Of a DNA stretch of 64,000 nucleotides, positions 1 through 10,419 are shown one piece after another. The position numbers and the translations under genes were made by a program. The notes under the pieces were generated by a model. That model did no database searches and was not told where the DNA came from. It saw nothing but the letters and a program-made list of their open reading frames with translations. Each line of letters begins with the position of its first letter. The stretch's first letter is position 1. Source of the DNA: Bedellia somnulentella (Eukaryota; Arthropoda; Insecta; Lepidoptera; Bedelliidae); contig OY755170.1 of assembly GCA_963576735.1 (NCBI GenBank), forward strand, positions 14,306,567 to 14,370,566, in the 5' to 3' direction.

Positions 1-101
1 TGACGAGTTTTTATTTCAGTGTTTCCGAACATGCCCTATAAAATAAATGACAATGTTTTTACAGCAGGATTATTCAGAATACAACTTTTGTCAGTTAATT
101 G

Positions 102-520
102 GCCTCGACCTCGCTTTTAAAACATGCCATTTTTATACTTTTAATCGAATAAGGACATTAAACTAAACAACTTTGACTATGTAAAGTATATCTAAAATAT
201 AGTAATTATCAAAATAATGAATACAAAAAATGTGTGGGTCCCTAGATCAAACTGAGAAAGTATGGTGAGGTTCTTAGCCTCGGCTGAAATAAAAGAAAAA
301 AACATAGAAGAAATATAGACCACTTTTTTTTTATTCTAGCTTAGGCTAAGAACCTCACTATACTTTCTCAGTTTGATCTAGGTACGACACTCTTTAATTA
401 TTAATTATTTTGAAAATTACAATATTTTACATATGCATTCCATAGGCAAAGTTGTTTAGTTTTATGTCCTTAATCGATTTAAAGTATAAAAGGGTATGTT
501 TTATAAGTGAGGTCTAAGGC
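102..520. mobile_element. Foldback (hairpin) element, arms of about 180 bp
   Basis: The segment 102-280 is an imperfect reverse complement of 343-520, with a spacer of about 60 bp rich in A and T runs. Landmarks in the right arm are GGCTAAGAACCTCACTATAC and CAGTTTGATCTAGG, both mirrored in the left arm. There is no coding content. AATT occurs on both outer sides but is too short to prove a target duplication. A single-arm relative lies at 25512-25665, so the arm is a dispersed sequence. Confidence 0.7.
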
Positions 521-1308
521 AATTCATACAGTACGTATTACGGTATGTATTCATTTATGGTTATTATTTTTGATATAACCTAACATAACCTCTCGTATTC
601 TGATCTAGAGAAAAGAAAATGTTGACCTAAAGGAAAATATTATATTTATCCTTGATCCAGTGTACAGTATACAGTGACATATATACCGTTTTCCCCCGGT
701 CTGTCATACTCCTATTACTTAAATGCTATAAGACAAACTTAGTAAATGCTAATGTGAAGTACAATAACCATGACGTGTCATTGGATTATTGAAATTGATA
801 ATTAAGTACCTGATCTTTATTTTAAAACCGGTTAAATATATATATATTACCTACCAACATAACAAATAAGCTAAACTCAAGATACTCACAACATAACGTT
901 CACAGTCAAACCTAAAAGTGAATTGAAAAGCGTGAAAAAACCCGCCCCGACATTTATCATACTAATCGTTCGGAAGCGCGTGTTGACACAAGAGGAGCGC
1001 GTAGACGCTATTTGTTTACCCAATAAATAAAGACCCAAAGGGGATGACCTGAACACTCGGCTCTTCCTAGTCGGTGTAATAAAATGCTAGCGGGATTAAC
1101 GAACTTCCGTTAAGAAAGTCCTTCGAAAAAATGCCCGAGATGCGATTCTAGTCTTTCGTAGTCTTTTACGGAATCTGATATATTAGTATGATCAAAAATA
1201 TTCGTATTTTTAATGCTTATTGATAGGTAGGCTTTAGCAGATATCTATGCATGTTTGTGACCGACAAAAATTAGATAAAAGTTGCGCTTCATATACTATA
1301 CACGTACG
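521..1308. other. AT-rich interval, no gene seen
   Basis: I see no exon with credible splice sites and no recognised repeat here. There is a slightly GC-richer patch at about 930-1080. Confidence 0.5.
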
Positions 1309-1464
1309 TACTCACGGCTTTTACCAAAAAAGGGTGGCCAATTTTGGATTGGTGATGGGTGTGCAGCCACGTCACTTAGCAATCACCTAAAAGCCCTAAT
1401 ACCCTAAGTCGCCTCTTACGACTCCCGCGGGGAGAAATGGGTTAGTATAATGTTATTCTAAGCC
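1309..1464 (-). mobile_element. SINE-A, diverged internally deleted copy
   Basis: Reverse-orientation SINE-A: the 3' motif (ACTCACGGCT) is at the left, and the 5' part (GTCGCCTCTTACG, then TTCTAAGCC) is at the right. The middle is shortened and strongly diverged, so this is an old copy. Confidence 0.65.
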
Positions 1465-2130
1465 TTTTCAAATAACAGTTACCCAATCCATGTACTTTCA
1501 TTCTGATGAAAATCTCAACCTTTCAGCTCAGTCCAAAAGGCTTGTCCAAAGGCTGAAAGTTCAACAGTAGACGAAACTAAATAAAAAGAGAATGAAAAAG
1601 AAGTACAAATATAAATTACTAGATGAAAACCCGGCTTCGCTCGGTTGAAATAAGACTCATACACATCTAGGTACAAAATGTAGGTAGATACTGCAGTAGT
1701 CATCGGCTCCCGAGGAATATTAAAGGTAAGCAAGGCGTAGATTCGTATACTTACATACCTTTTAAGTTAACATATTTACGTCTTCGTAAAGCCCTTCGCT
1801 GCGTTGTTAACAAAATTATAGAGTATGTATTATCAAACAACAAAAGAGACCAAGATACGACCAATGAAATATTTTATGAAATACTTACGATTTTCGGCAT
1901 AATGTGTATAATCAGAACAAATTAATACAAATAGAGACGCAGAAACTTGTCATTGCTGTCTGAAATAGATATAAGTCAGTCATGAATTATCCGCAGAATT
2001 CGAACAAACGTGTAAAATTTCCTGCTTGCGGTAGGCTGATTGTAGTTTAGAAGTCCGCACACTACGCTGAGGTGATTGCACTACAGCCATACTATCATAC
2101 ATCTTTATACATATATTATTACTTTATATA
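1465..2130. other. AT-rich interval, no gene seen
   Basis: A 72-codon minus-strand frame at 1515-1733 lacks domains, splice sites and codon bias, and I do not accept it as a gene. No recognised repeat. Confidence 0.45.
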
Positions 2131-2201
2131 TTAGAAATTCCTCAGCTCTGGCTACCCCTTTTAGGGATTTATAGCCGTGAGTATATGTATGTATGTATGT
2201 A
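2131..2201 (+). mobile_element. SINE-A 3' end, 5' truncated
   Basis: Only the last 70 bases of SINE-A are present: CTCAGCTCTGGCTACCCCTT, the stem partner TAGGGATTTATAGCCGTGAG, and a (TATG)n tail. The 5' truncation with an intact tail is typical of target-primed reverse transcription. Confidence 0.75.
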
Positions 2202-2348
2202 ACTTTTTTTTATACTCAGCCACAGAAACCTAAATGTTTTTTATACTTTTCTTTATTTAAAGAAGTATAGTGTCGTTTAACATTATATTCTTTACTTACA
2301 GATAAAACTTACATACATACTAATCAAACGCTGAATTTTATTGTTATT

Positions 2349-2516
2349 AACATAAACTTTCACACCGTTAATCCCCGAAGGGGTTGGCAGAGGTACCAAT
2401 ACTTCTTAACAACAAGTGACAGTGCCACCTAGTGTCCAAAGTAGGTACCCACGTTTTGCTTAGACAGTGTACATAGTTTACGTGATATGGGCCAGAGACA
2501 TGCCAGGAATAACTTG
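2349..2516 (-). mobile_element. SINE-D, 5' truncated
   Basis: The 3' half of the tRNA-derived SINE-D family, reverse orientation. The terminal motif (CCCCGAAGGGG within TTCACACCGTTAATC...) is at the left, followed by the diagnostic ACCCACGTTTTGCTTAGACA block. Confidence 0.75.
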
Positions 2517-3004
2517 TAAAATACTTTAAATTAATTTAAATTAACAAATTTTTTTTCAACATACAGAACCTAAACCTAACCCTGTAAACTCGTAAAAAAT
2601 AAAACCTTAATTATTAGTTGTTTATTGTAAATATTATAGCCACAATTAAGACAAAAAGTTTTCTTTGTTTTGCAGTGTGTCAGTGTATAAATATATTGTT
2701 AAATTTGCAGTTCTCTTAATTGAAACAGCTTAATTTGTCTTGTTTAAATTACTTGACATTAAAAGTTACATCATACATACATACATACATACCTATACTC
2801 ACGGCTATAAATCCCTAGATGGGGTAGCCAGAGCTATGGAATTAGAAATTCCTCAGCCACTTTTGGAAAGTTAAGTGGGGAAAAGATGGTAAAATAAAGG
2901 TTGTTGGTGATAGGTCTCCAACCGCATCGCCCAAAAATCCATTAAAAGCCCCAATACCGTTAGTCGCCTCTTACATACACCCACCAGAAGAATTGGGGTA
3001 GTGC

Positions 3005-3659
3005 TAGGGAATGCAATTCCGCACTAAAATTTCAATTGATGGATCCCGGTATTTGCGGGATCCCGCGTGATTTTTAAAGTAATTGAAAAAAGAGAGGAAT
3101 CCTGTATCATAAACGAGACTATAGAACTTAAAATGAAAGTAAAAAATATTATTAAAACTATTTATTAAGTAATCAAATCACTATACAGAAATAACAATTA
3201 CAAACAAAGATCAAAAACTATTACAAACAAACAAAAAGCATCCATTATTTTGGAAGTAGCTGCGCAAATGCGCATTAACATAGCCCTATAGTTTTGTTAT
3301 AGAGAGGTTTGCCAGGATCGTACAAAGTGGCGATCGATAGTCTCTGCCTACCCCAATGGGAACTAACGGCGTGAGAATATGTATGTATGTATGTATAGTT
3401 TTGTGAAACTGTTTATTAAGTTATCAAATCAATCAGTCACTAATTAGAAATAAAATAACTTTTACAAACAAACAAAAACATTATTTATTATTTTGGAAGT
3501 AGCTGCGCATAAAACACAGCGTGTCAATGGTTTTGTCAGACACATCATGTCAACACATCCCGCGGGATCCCGCACGATTTAGGCGCAGGACTGGTCCCGC
3601 AAAAATGGTGCGGGATCCCGGTATTTCGGGATCCCGGTATCCCGGTATTGCATTCCCTA
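3005..3659. mobile_element. Non-autonomous hAT-type MITE with exact 8-bp target duplication
   Basis: Both ends carry the 13-bp terminal inverted repeat TAGGGAATGCAAT. The flanks are the identical 8-mers GGTAGTGC at 2997-3004 and 3660-3667. An 8-bp duplication and a TAGGG start are hAT hallmarks. The subterminal zones are rich in GGGATCCCGG palindromes. There is no transposase, so mobilisation needed a partner in trans. The interior holds two related blocks of about 100 bp (about 3150-3260 and 3405-3505, sharing ATTTTGGAAGTAGCTGCGCA). A short LINE-B/SINE-G-type 3' tail was inserted at 3298-3394. Confidence 0.9.
3298..3394 (+). mobile_element. 5'-truncated LINE-B tail nested in the hAT MITE
   Basis: A 97-bp insert reading AGAGGTTTGCCAGGATCGTA, then AAAGTGGCGATCGATAG, CTGCCTACCCCAATGGG, GGCGTGAG and (TATG)n. 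It is flanked by the perfect 10-bp duplication ATAGTTTTGT (3288-3297 and 3395-3404). The body matches the 3' end of the LINE-B relic at 16345-16935. Confidence 0.88.
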
Positions 3660-4044
3660 GGTAGTGCTATTCTAAGCCGACACTACACAGCAACGTTACT
3701 ATTGAAAATATGCAATTTGTTTAGTACTCATATATAGAGATATATATATAATATTTTTTGCATATTTATATCAAAGTAAACGTAAGAATGGAAATGAAAT
3801 AAGAATGGTACTAAAAACGTATCCAAAAAGTTTAAAGAAAAATAAATTTATACGCAGGTAACTTAAGCAAAAGAATAAAGTTAAACAAAATAAACGTTAT
3901 CATGTCATTATATATACTTATTTCTTCAGGCTATACCGAAATGTTACCCTGTAAGTCCTGTAACATAAATAGGATGAAATTTTAGTATGATCCTGTATCC
4001 CGCAGTATCATGATAAAGTATTGTATTAAATTAAACAAATAGCA

Positions 4045-4225
4045 TGTCTAAAGGGGGGAGTCCGAGTCCGTAGTGAGAAGAATAAAAGAGCATATGTGGG
4101 AAGTATTCTAGCTGTAAGGGAAGCAGGAGGGATTTTTCAAGATCGTGCCATTTAATGGCGATCAATAGTCTCTTCTAAATGCTCTCTGTCGTCTCTGCCT
4201 ACCCCAATAAGAATAATAGGCGTGA
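4045..4225 (+). mobile_element. SINE-G 3' portion
   Basis: Matches the reverse complement of the 3' half of the fuller SINE-G copy at 10420-10925. Landmarks are AGAATAAAAGAGCATATGTG, CTGTAAGGGAAGCA, AAGATCGTGC, then the shared terminal motif CTCTGCCTACCCC...AATAGGCGTGAG with a degraded tail. Confidence 0.75.
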
Positions 4226-4305
4226 GTGCTAGTAAGTGTGTGTAAAAATAGGTGATATTTTGAATTTCCCTGAGATAAGTGTAGATTAAGTGATATTTCG
4301 GCGTT

Positions 4306-4450
4306 GCGGTTGGAGACCGATCACCAACAACCTTTAGATACCTATATTTCAATCTTTTCCCAACTCAACTATCAAAAGTGGCTGAGATGTTTTTTTAATA
4401 TGAAGCACTGGCTACCCCATCGAGAGATTTATATTATAATCGTATATTAT
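4306..4450 (+). mobile_element. SINE-A 3' part, diverged
   Basis: Starts at the B-box-like GCGGTTGGAGACCGATCACC and continues through AAAAGTGGCTGAG and CTGGCTACCCCATCG. It has lost its microsatellite tail. Confidence 0.65.
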
Positions 4451-4487
4451 ATAAATAAATTTATACAAAATAGTAGTTCCAAATTTA

Positions 4488-4615
4488 TATTTCTTTGCAC
4501 GCCATCTTTTGGTACTTATTGCTACTACTGGCAAGATATACATAAAGTCGAATCGTGGTACGTCAGATTATAATTTAATTTTAAATAGATTCGTTTCTTT
4601 TCGCGAGATGGCGGT
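4488..4615. repeat. Dispersed repeat, inverted partner at 9836-9975
   Basis: The block begins with ATTTCTTTGCACGCCATC and ends with TCGTTTCTTTTCGCGAGATG. The reverse complement of the same sequence, with a diverged middle, lies at 9836-9975. The short GCCATCT ends face each other, which suggests an old MITE. Confidence 0.5.
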
Positions 4616-5615
4616 TATTCCTCTAATGCAAAAAGTTACTAATAAACCCTTTTTTAAACCTTACTCGTCTAATTTGACACTTACTTAAAGTAATGTAAAG
4701 TACTGTACAATAGTTCACAAATGAATCTCCTTTTGGATTTTCGGCAGTCTAGTCTCTGTGGATTTGAATATCTTTTGGCCGATATCTGGCATTAAGTTTT
4801 AATTCCTACTGGTGGGTTTCAATTTCGTCCAAATGGAATAAATACGTAGTCACATGAAAATGTTTTAAATTGAAATACCTTCATTAATAATTGAGGCAAT
4901 ATAGAATAGAAACACTCTTTATTGCACATCACAATCAAAATTAATAAAACAGTTTTACAAAGAAGTACATTTTTATATTCATAATCGCTAAAAGGGCGTT
5001 TTTCAAATAAATGGCCCGCTACGCAACCGGAATTCCGGTTTTCAAATATTCAATATCATTGTTAAATTCGTTACAGTATTATAGAATATTTATTAAACTT
5101 TGCAAAAAATATAACAGTTTGGCATTTAAATAAATAATTTGACCAGAAAATATTTTTTTCTACATCAAACAGCACTTGAAAAGTTCCTATTCGTTACGTT
5201 GCAAATGTATTGATATTAATAAAAAGCTGTAATATTTTTATGTTTTTTTATTTAAAGTTATATTACTTAACTTTGTTATCAACTAATTTAACATATATAA
5301 AGACTGTGCCATGATTATTTTCATTAAATTAAAACAAAATTACCTCCAGTAAGCAACACTTTTCTGACAATAGACCAAATTTTAACACGTTTTTAAGAAA
5401 CATGCAATATATATAACAATTAGCTCTTGGAACAAACGTTAGAAAATATATTAATAAGCATCATCAAGCTTTAATATCAGACATAATCTTATAAAAATAC
5501 AAAAACAAATGGTATTTTCTTAATTAACTCACAGCACGATAGTTACGACAGGGAAATGTCTTGTTAGTAATTGGAATATAAGGCTGCGTTCACAAAGCTA
5601 TGTATTGCGCCTATC
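4616..5615. other. AT-rich interval, no gene seen
   Basis: Very AT-rich sequence with many short A/T runs. I found no exon with credible splice sites, no coding-like frame and no repeat end. Confidence 0.45.
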
Positions 5616-5617
5616 AT

Positions 5618-5740
5618 AAACTATATCAAAATAATAATCAGTCAAAATACTAAAAGTACAGCAACATCAATAAGGATACAATTATATAATAAATAAATAC
5701 CCTGTCCCACCAAAAGTTGAAAAAACTAAGTTTCGGACTT
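5618..5740 (+). repeat. Direct repeat copy 1 (empty site for the TA MITE)
   Basis: Shares TCAGTCAAAATACTAAAAGT and the following 60 bases with 6050-6350. It lacks the 179-bp element present in the second copy, reading straight through TTATATAATAAATA. It therefore represents the unoccupied target. Confidence 0.75.
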
Positions 5741-6049
5741 CAAAAGTATGTAGGTAAAATTACGTGCCTAGACTATAGAGAATTTCGTTATCACAATGTA
5801 ACATTTGTATCACAACTAAACAGGTTAACAAAAATGGTATTCATCATTTCACAAAAGAAAAACAAAATTAAGTCAAAATTATTCCGAAATTTGCAGTCGA
5901 ACGAGACTTGATTAGTATTGTCTAGTTTACACATAAAACAACTTTTTATTTCGGAATTAAAGGGAATTATCAAAATATTTTAAACTTACATCTAGGTTCA
6001 TTACAAATTATTTTAGCAATAATCAGTCAACTAGTTTCTCTTCAGTCTA

Positions 6050-6350
6050 TAATAAACTATATAAAAATAATAATCAGTCGAAATACTAAAAGTACAGCAA
6101 TATCAATAAGGATACAGTTATACAGGATGGCATTTGAACCTTTAACGATTTTTTCAGCGAAACGGCTAATCAGCTGATCAACTTTGTATGAAGAAGCGAA
6201 TTTATTTGCACGAATTTTTAAAAGTTGTAGAACAAAAGCTGTTGCTTTTGACCTCAAGAACCGTTGGTGAAAAAATCGTTAAAGGTGCAAATGCCACCAT
6301 GTATAATAAAGAAATACCCTGCCAAACCTCCTACCAAAAGTTGAAAAAAC
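6050..6350 (+). repeat. Direct repeat copy 2, filled by a TA-flanked MITE
   Basis: Second copy of the 5618-5740 sequence, about 430 bp downstream in the same orientation. It is interrupted at 6123-6301 by a MITE. The copies match again after the insert (CCAAAAGTTGAAAAAAC). Confidence 0.75.
6123..6301. mobile_element. Tc1/mariner-like MITE, TA duplication
   Basis: The inverted termini run about 34 bp: CA-GG-ATGGCATTTGAACCTT at the left matches CATGGTGGCATTTGCACC read from the right. Both continue into TTTAACGATTTTTTCA. TA dinucleotides flank the element (6121-6122, 6302-6303), and the related empty site at 5.7 kb carries one TA. No transposase is present. The TA target places it with Tc1/mariner-type or other TA-specific elements. 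Confidence 0.82.
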
Positions 6351-7577
6351 GAAGATTAAAAAGATAAAATATTCATATAATGCAAATTCGTAGTAAACAA
6401 TAACTATAGCAATGAGATCGCGGCTTTATGGTTCCAGTTAGTAATGAAAATCATTCCGCTTGTATATAACGTTATGATCATGACGTTACGAAAGTCCATT
6501 TTTAAAAATTAAAACCTTAAAATACATCAAAATACAATATATTCGATCATTTCCATTCTTTTAAATGATACCTAAATACTTCGTTCGAACGGTAATAAGA
6601 AGTTTTCGTGTGTAAACAATAGTATCTTTACACAAAAAATCGTACTTACGGGAGCAAAATTTTGGCCCACGGTCAGGTCGCAACTAGAAAACGGTTTTAA
6701 CAAACCATAGACTCCTAGAACACCGGAAGTCATGATTTCATTCTGTTAAAAGTGGGTTGCTAGACCTAAAAAACGTTTTAGATTTGGTAAAATTTATTTT
6801 TTAAGACGGTAAAACCTACCGTTACTTGATGGAAATTCCGGTATACCCGAATTCGTGGACAACAGTTTTTCTTAATTATTTCAATATTTTTCTTTGAAAA
6901 CCCTATAAAAACGTTTATTAGAAAGCATGACAAAGCCATTTTTAAGAAAAATTACCTGTTTTTCGGTGACTTTTCCATACATAAATTCTGAGATATGACA
7001 CATGAAAGTGTGCAAAGTTGCGTGAGACATCGAAAAATAGGGGGGTATGTCGTCATATTTTTTTTAATTACTCATATTTCGTTACCTTTTCATGTATTTT
7101 TTATATTGTGCATTTACTTGTGTTTAAATTTCCTTTCATTTGATATATCACATATTTGATATAAATGACTTAAAATGTAAATATTACGGTGTAAAGTCAG
7201 AGGACATGCTGTTTTCGCCTGGTCAAAACTTTTGAAAAATGCCCAAAAGCTATTTCTGCCACTGCTAAAACACCCCTTGGATGGAAAAGTCAATAAGTAT
7301 TTCGGGTAGATGTCCAAAAACACGGTCTTACTCATTTTTAGCTTAAATTACGGATATATAAAAATCAAACATTAAATATAAAATTAAATTCACCCTGTTA
7401 GACGGGACCGAGACGGTGACGAGGTTTATGTATGACGCTGAGCTGTCTCTATATTTTAGAAAACAACACCCAGGTGGCGCTCTTAGCGCCTAAGAATACG
7501 CAAAAATATGTTTAATTGTCTTTATTTTGTTTACAGAATAATCGTATTTAACTTTTCAAATCTTTTATATGGATTTT
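6351..7577. other. AT-rich interval, no gene seen
   Basis: The minus-strand frame at 7114-7335 (73 codons) has no domain or splice support. No recognised repeat. Confidence 0.4.
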
Positions 7578-7586
7578 TTAATTGTA

Positions 7587-7847
7587 CCGGTGCGGTATTG
7601 CTGTGTAGTGTCGGCTTAGATTAGCACTACCCCATTTCTTACAGTGGGTGAACATAAGAGGTGGCTAATGGTATTGGGGCTTTTAAGGAATTTTTGGGCG
7701 ATGCGGTTGAAGACCCATCACCAACAACCTTTATTTCACCATCTTTTCCCCATGCAACTTCCAAAAGTGGCTGAGGAATCTCTAATTCCTTAGCTCTGGC
7801 TACCCCTTCTAGGGATTTATAGTCGTGAGTATATGAATGTATGTATG
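7587..7847 (+). mobile_element. SINE-A, full-length reference copy with target duplication
   Basis: Family description: a unit of about 250 bp beginning GCTGTGTAGTGTCGGCTTAG, with a central GCGGTTGGAGACCCATCACC stretch that loosely resembles a pol III B box. It ends CTCTGGCTACCCC-loop-AGGGATTTATAGCCGTGAG plus (TATG)n. Copies start at the same base, so this is a discrete short element rather than random LINE truncations. I see no clear tRNA head. This copy is flanked by the 9-bp direct repeat TTAATTGTA (7578-7586 and 7848-7856). It has 13 extra bases before the usual start, possibly untemplated. Confidence 0.88.
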
Positions 7848-8097
7848 TTAATTGTAGCGCTTGATAAGATTAAATGGCACGTTTCAAAAAAAATTACATC
7901 CCATGAAAACGATAGCCAAAATTTTTGGGCTCAAAATGTTGTCTGAAAGTTATGGTTTATGAAAATAGTTGCATTTCAGTTTAAATTGTCCAGTTTCCAG
8001 AGAAAATTCTACTTTTCACTGATGTGGCAGAAACTTGGGATCAGTTTGGTGAGAGTGTAAAACCTGTTTTTTGGAAATTTTATACGATAAATATGAT

Positions 8098-8475
8098 TAA
8101 CATAACATAAAACATAAACGTTCACGCCGTTTATCCCCGAAGGGCATGGCAGAGGTACCAATACTCCTGAACTCACATGGCAAGTGCCATCTAGTTTCCA
8201 GAGAAGGTACCCACGTTTTGCTTAGACAGTGAACTCACGTGATAGGGGGCAGGCCTATCGCCGTTTTGTACGAGTACACTGTCACATGATTAAGTACAAG
8301 TCAGCCATGTGGGTTTCCTCACGATGTTTTCCCTCACAGTTAGCAACCATGATAAATTAACCACACATATGTCTTTAGAAAAGACAATTTGGTGTAGGCG
8401 CGACCCAGGATTTGAACACTAGTCGTTTGCACGATAACCGAGTGTTCTACCCACTGGGCTATCACGGTTGCTCAT
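8098..8475 (-). mobile_element. SINE-D, near full length, mosaic of two subtypes
   Basis: Reverse-orientation tRNA-derived SINE. Read on the minus strand, it has an A-box-like TGATAGCCCAGTGGG, a B-box-like GTGTTCAAATCCTGGG, the body ATCGTGAGGAAACCCACATG and CCCACGTTTTGCTTAG read in reverse, and the terminal CCCTTCGGGG...GGCGTGAACG tail. The head belongs to the subtype seen at 31338-31708. The region near the tail (TAGTTTCCAGAGAAGGTACC) belongs to the subtype seen at 52840-53219. It lies inside a Helitron-like relic. Confidence 0.85.
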
Positions 8476-8595
8476 ACCATTACCTATTAAATAAAAAAAG
8501 AATCATAGAAATCGGTATAGAAACACCATGAAACAAGCCATCGCGCCGTCGTCGCACATGAATACTGAGTCATGTTATAAGGATTATATGTATGA
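8476..8595 (+). mobile_element. Heli-E interior fragment, rearranged
   Basis: GAATCATAGAAATCGGTATA and the following CAAGCCATCGCG stretch match the middle of the Helitron at 53424-54400 in the same orientation. The adjoining 8596-8906 matches the same element in the opposite orientation, so this locus is an inverted or chimeric relic. Confidence 0.65.
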
Positions 8596-8906
8596 TAGTG
8601 GATCGTCCCAGCTTCGCACGGGTAGCGTTGTTTTTTTAAATATCTGAGGTTTCTTTCTTCAGTCACTGCTCAAGCATTGTGAAATTCAGCGCAATGTTTT
8701 CAATTTACTAAATTTATAGCACTCCCGAAACAGTGTAGTTTGGTGATTTTAAATGCGCTTTGATGAACGGTTCAGTATTTCCGTTTAATAGCAAATTTTG
8801 GAATAAAACGCTATGAAGTATTTATAATAGTCTAAAAAAATAAATCATTACGTGATGTAGGATGCAACCACTGGCGCCATCTAGTATGTTATATGTAAAT
8901 TAGAAT
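8596..8906 (-). mobile_element. Heli-E 3' end, minus orientation
   Basis: Begins with AGTGGATCGTCCCAGCTTCG, the complement of the Helitron 3' terminus. It runs through the internal CATTACGTGATGTAGGATG and GGCGCCATCTAGTATG blocks shared with 57199-58168. The CTAG end has lost two bases. Confidence 0.75.
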
Positions 8907-8914
8907 TAGAAAAG

Positions 8915-8975
8915 ACAAATTGGTGTAGGCCCGTCCCAGGATTGGAACTCACGCCCTTCTGTTTTTCGGAAACAG
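8915..8975 (-). mobile_element. SINE-D head fragment
   Basis: AAAGACAAATTGGTGTAGGC followed by CCGTCCCAGGATTGGAACTC and ACGCCCTTCTG is the tRNA-like head of the second SINE-D subtype, in reverse. It ends in a short CTTCTGTTTTTCGGAAACAGAAGG hairpin-like junction. Confidence 0.7.
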
Positions 8976-8989
8976 AAGGTTTGTTCAAA

Positions 8990-9830
8990 TATGATTAAAT
9001 TTATATTATTATAAAAGATATACGAGGGGCATGCCAAAAGAAGTTAGATACTCTTTTCTCATTTAATTGACACTGGCAAGCTATACACCATCCTATAGGC
9101 TTGTTTTTTTATTGGCATATTTGAATATAGAACACACTTCTTTTATTTAAATGAGTATCATTTTTCCGAGAATCTGGTGGGATTCACCATTATGAAGAAA
9201 TAAGCACACCAAACTGACTTTCAAAAGTGACTTTCCGATACTTCAGCTTAAAACACATTCAGCTCTTTGCAGACGTTGACTCCACTAGCACTAACGAAAT
9301 GGCTACTTGATTGTATTATGTCAGTCTTACTTTTTATAATGCACAGATTTGAAATAGTGGTAAAAAACCTACAATCTGAGCCGTCACCAAACTGATTAGT
9401 CCGGATTTCGTGAATTTTGGGACAGTACTATCGTAAAAATAATAGAACAGTTATGTATAAATTAGGGAAAAATTCATTAATAATACATAAAACAGGTTAC
9501 AACCTTTACATAAACCGCAAATTTAAGAAGGATTTTCGTATAAAAAAATAGCAAACACGTTTTATTTGTATCAAATTGTTGGTGGGACACGCAAAAAATT
9601 ATGTCAGCAGAGCGAAAATATATGTTTATTTACTACTGATTCTCATTATAATTATTTGATATTTATTGTAGTGTTAGTTTACTGAATAAGCTTTCATTTA
9701 AAAATACTTCTACAATAAAATAAAGCTACACATAACTTAATAAAATCATCAAACTTTTGGGACAGAGCAAAAACAGGGGGTGTACACATTTTTTGAAACA
9801 GTTCCAAATATAAGTTTCATAAAATTGCAG
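8990..9830. other. AT-rich interval, no gene seen
   Basis: No exon with credible splice sites, no coding-like frame and no recognised repeat end. Confidence 0.4.
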
Positions 9831-9835
9831 TAAGA

Positions 9836-9975
9836 GGAACTACCGCCATCTCGCGAAAAGAAACGAAACAATTTTAAATGGATGACTTTTGATAACGTTG
9901 TAAAGTTAGAATACAATGCGACTATAACTCTTAGTAGAAGTAAGTACCAAAAGATGGCGTACAAAGAAATATACA
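9836..9975. repeat. Dispersed repeat, inverted partner of 4488-4615
   Basis: Begins CCGCCATCTCGCGAAAAGAA and ends AGTACCAAAAGATGGCG. It is the reverse complement of the earlier copy, with a diverged centre of different length. Confidence 0.5.
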
Positions 9976-10046
9976 CTTGGATCTACAATTTACACTTCAT
10001 TTTACCTGCAGTGTGTTGTTTATTTATCTTAAAACTTTTCTGTAGT

Positions 10047-10173
10047 AGGGCAAGCATAACGATAACGGTTAGAATGAGATGGCAGTATACGATACTAATA
10101 CTAAGTAAGTGCGTAAGAGATGGCTGCTTTATCGCACGCGATAACTAGTTTAAACACCGCTCATGCTTGCCCT
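10047..10173 (-). mobile_element. MITE with AGGGCAAGCA termini
   Basis: Inverted ends AGGGCAAGCATAACG and (complement) AGGGCAAGCATGAGC enclose 127 bp. The interior (TTAGAATGAGATGGCAGTAT, GCACGCGATAACTAGTTT) is the reverse complement of the element at 31057-31194. No clear target duplication. Confidence 0.7.
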
Positions 10174-10315
10174 TCTGAGGTTGATTTGCTTCGGAGTGGG
10201 TATTGTTGCTCTTGTTGCCTTATACATAAACACAAGTTTGAAAAACATTTGAGCTTTGCTTAATGCAATGCAAATTACGAGAAAAGTTGTTTGATATTAA
10301 AATTGTAAGATAAAG

Positions 10316-10362
10316 GGTGATGGGTCTCCACTCCAACCCCACCGCCCAAAAATCACTTAACC
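10316..10362 (-). mobile_element. SINE-A fragment
   Basis: GTGATGGGTCTCCACTCCAA and CGCCCAAAAATCACTTAA are the reversed central part of SINE-A. Confidence 0.55.
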
Positions 10363-10419
10363 TACACTTGATCACAATAAAAATCAAAATAATATCTAAT
10401 TGGACACATATTTACTTAC

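Larger units (their letters stand above)
2771..3691 (-). mobile_element. SINE-A, full length, interrupted by a hAT MITE
   Basis: Reverse-orientation SINE-A from its (CATA)n tail (2771) to its 5' start (CACTACACAGC, ending 3691). It is split after GGTAGTGC at 3004 by a 655-bp hAT-type element and resumes at 3660 with a second GGTAGTGC. With the insert removed the two halves join into a normal copy of about 260 bp. Confidence 0.9.
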
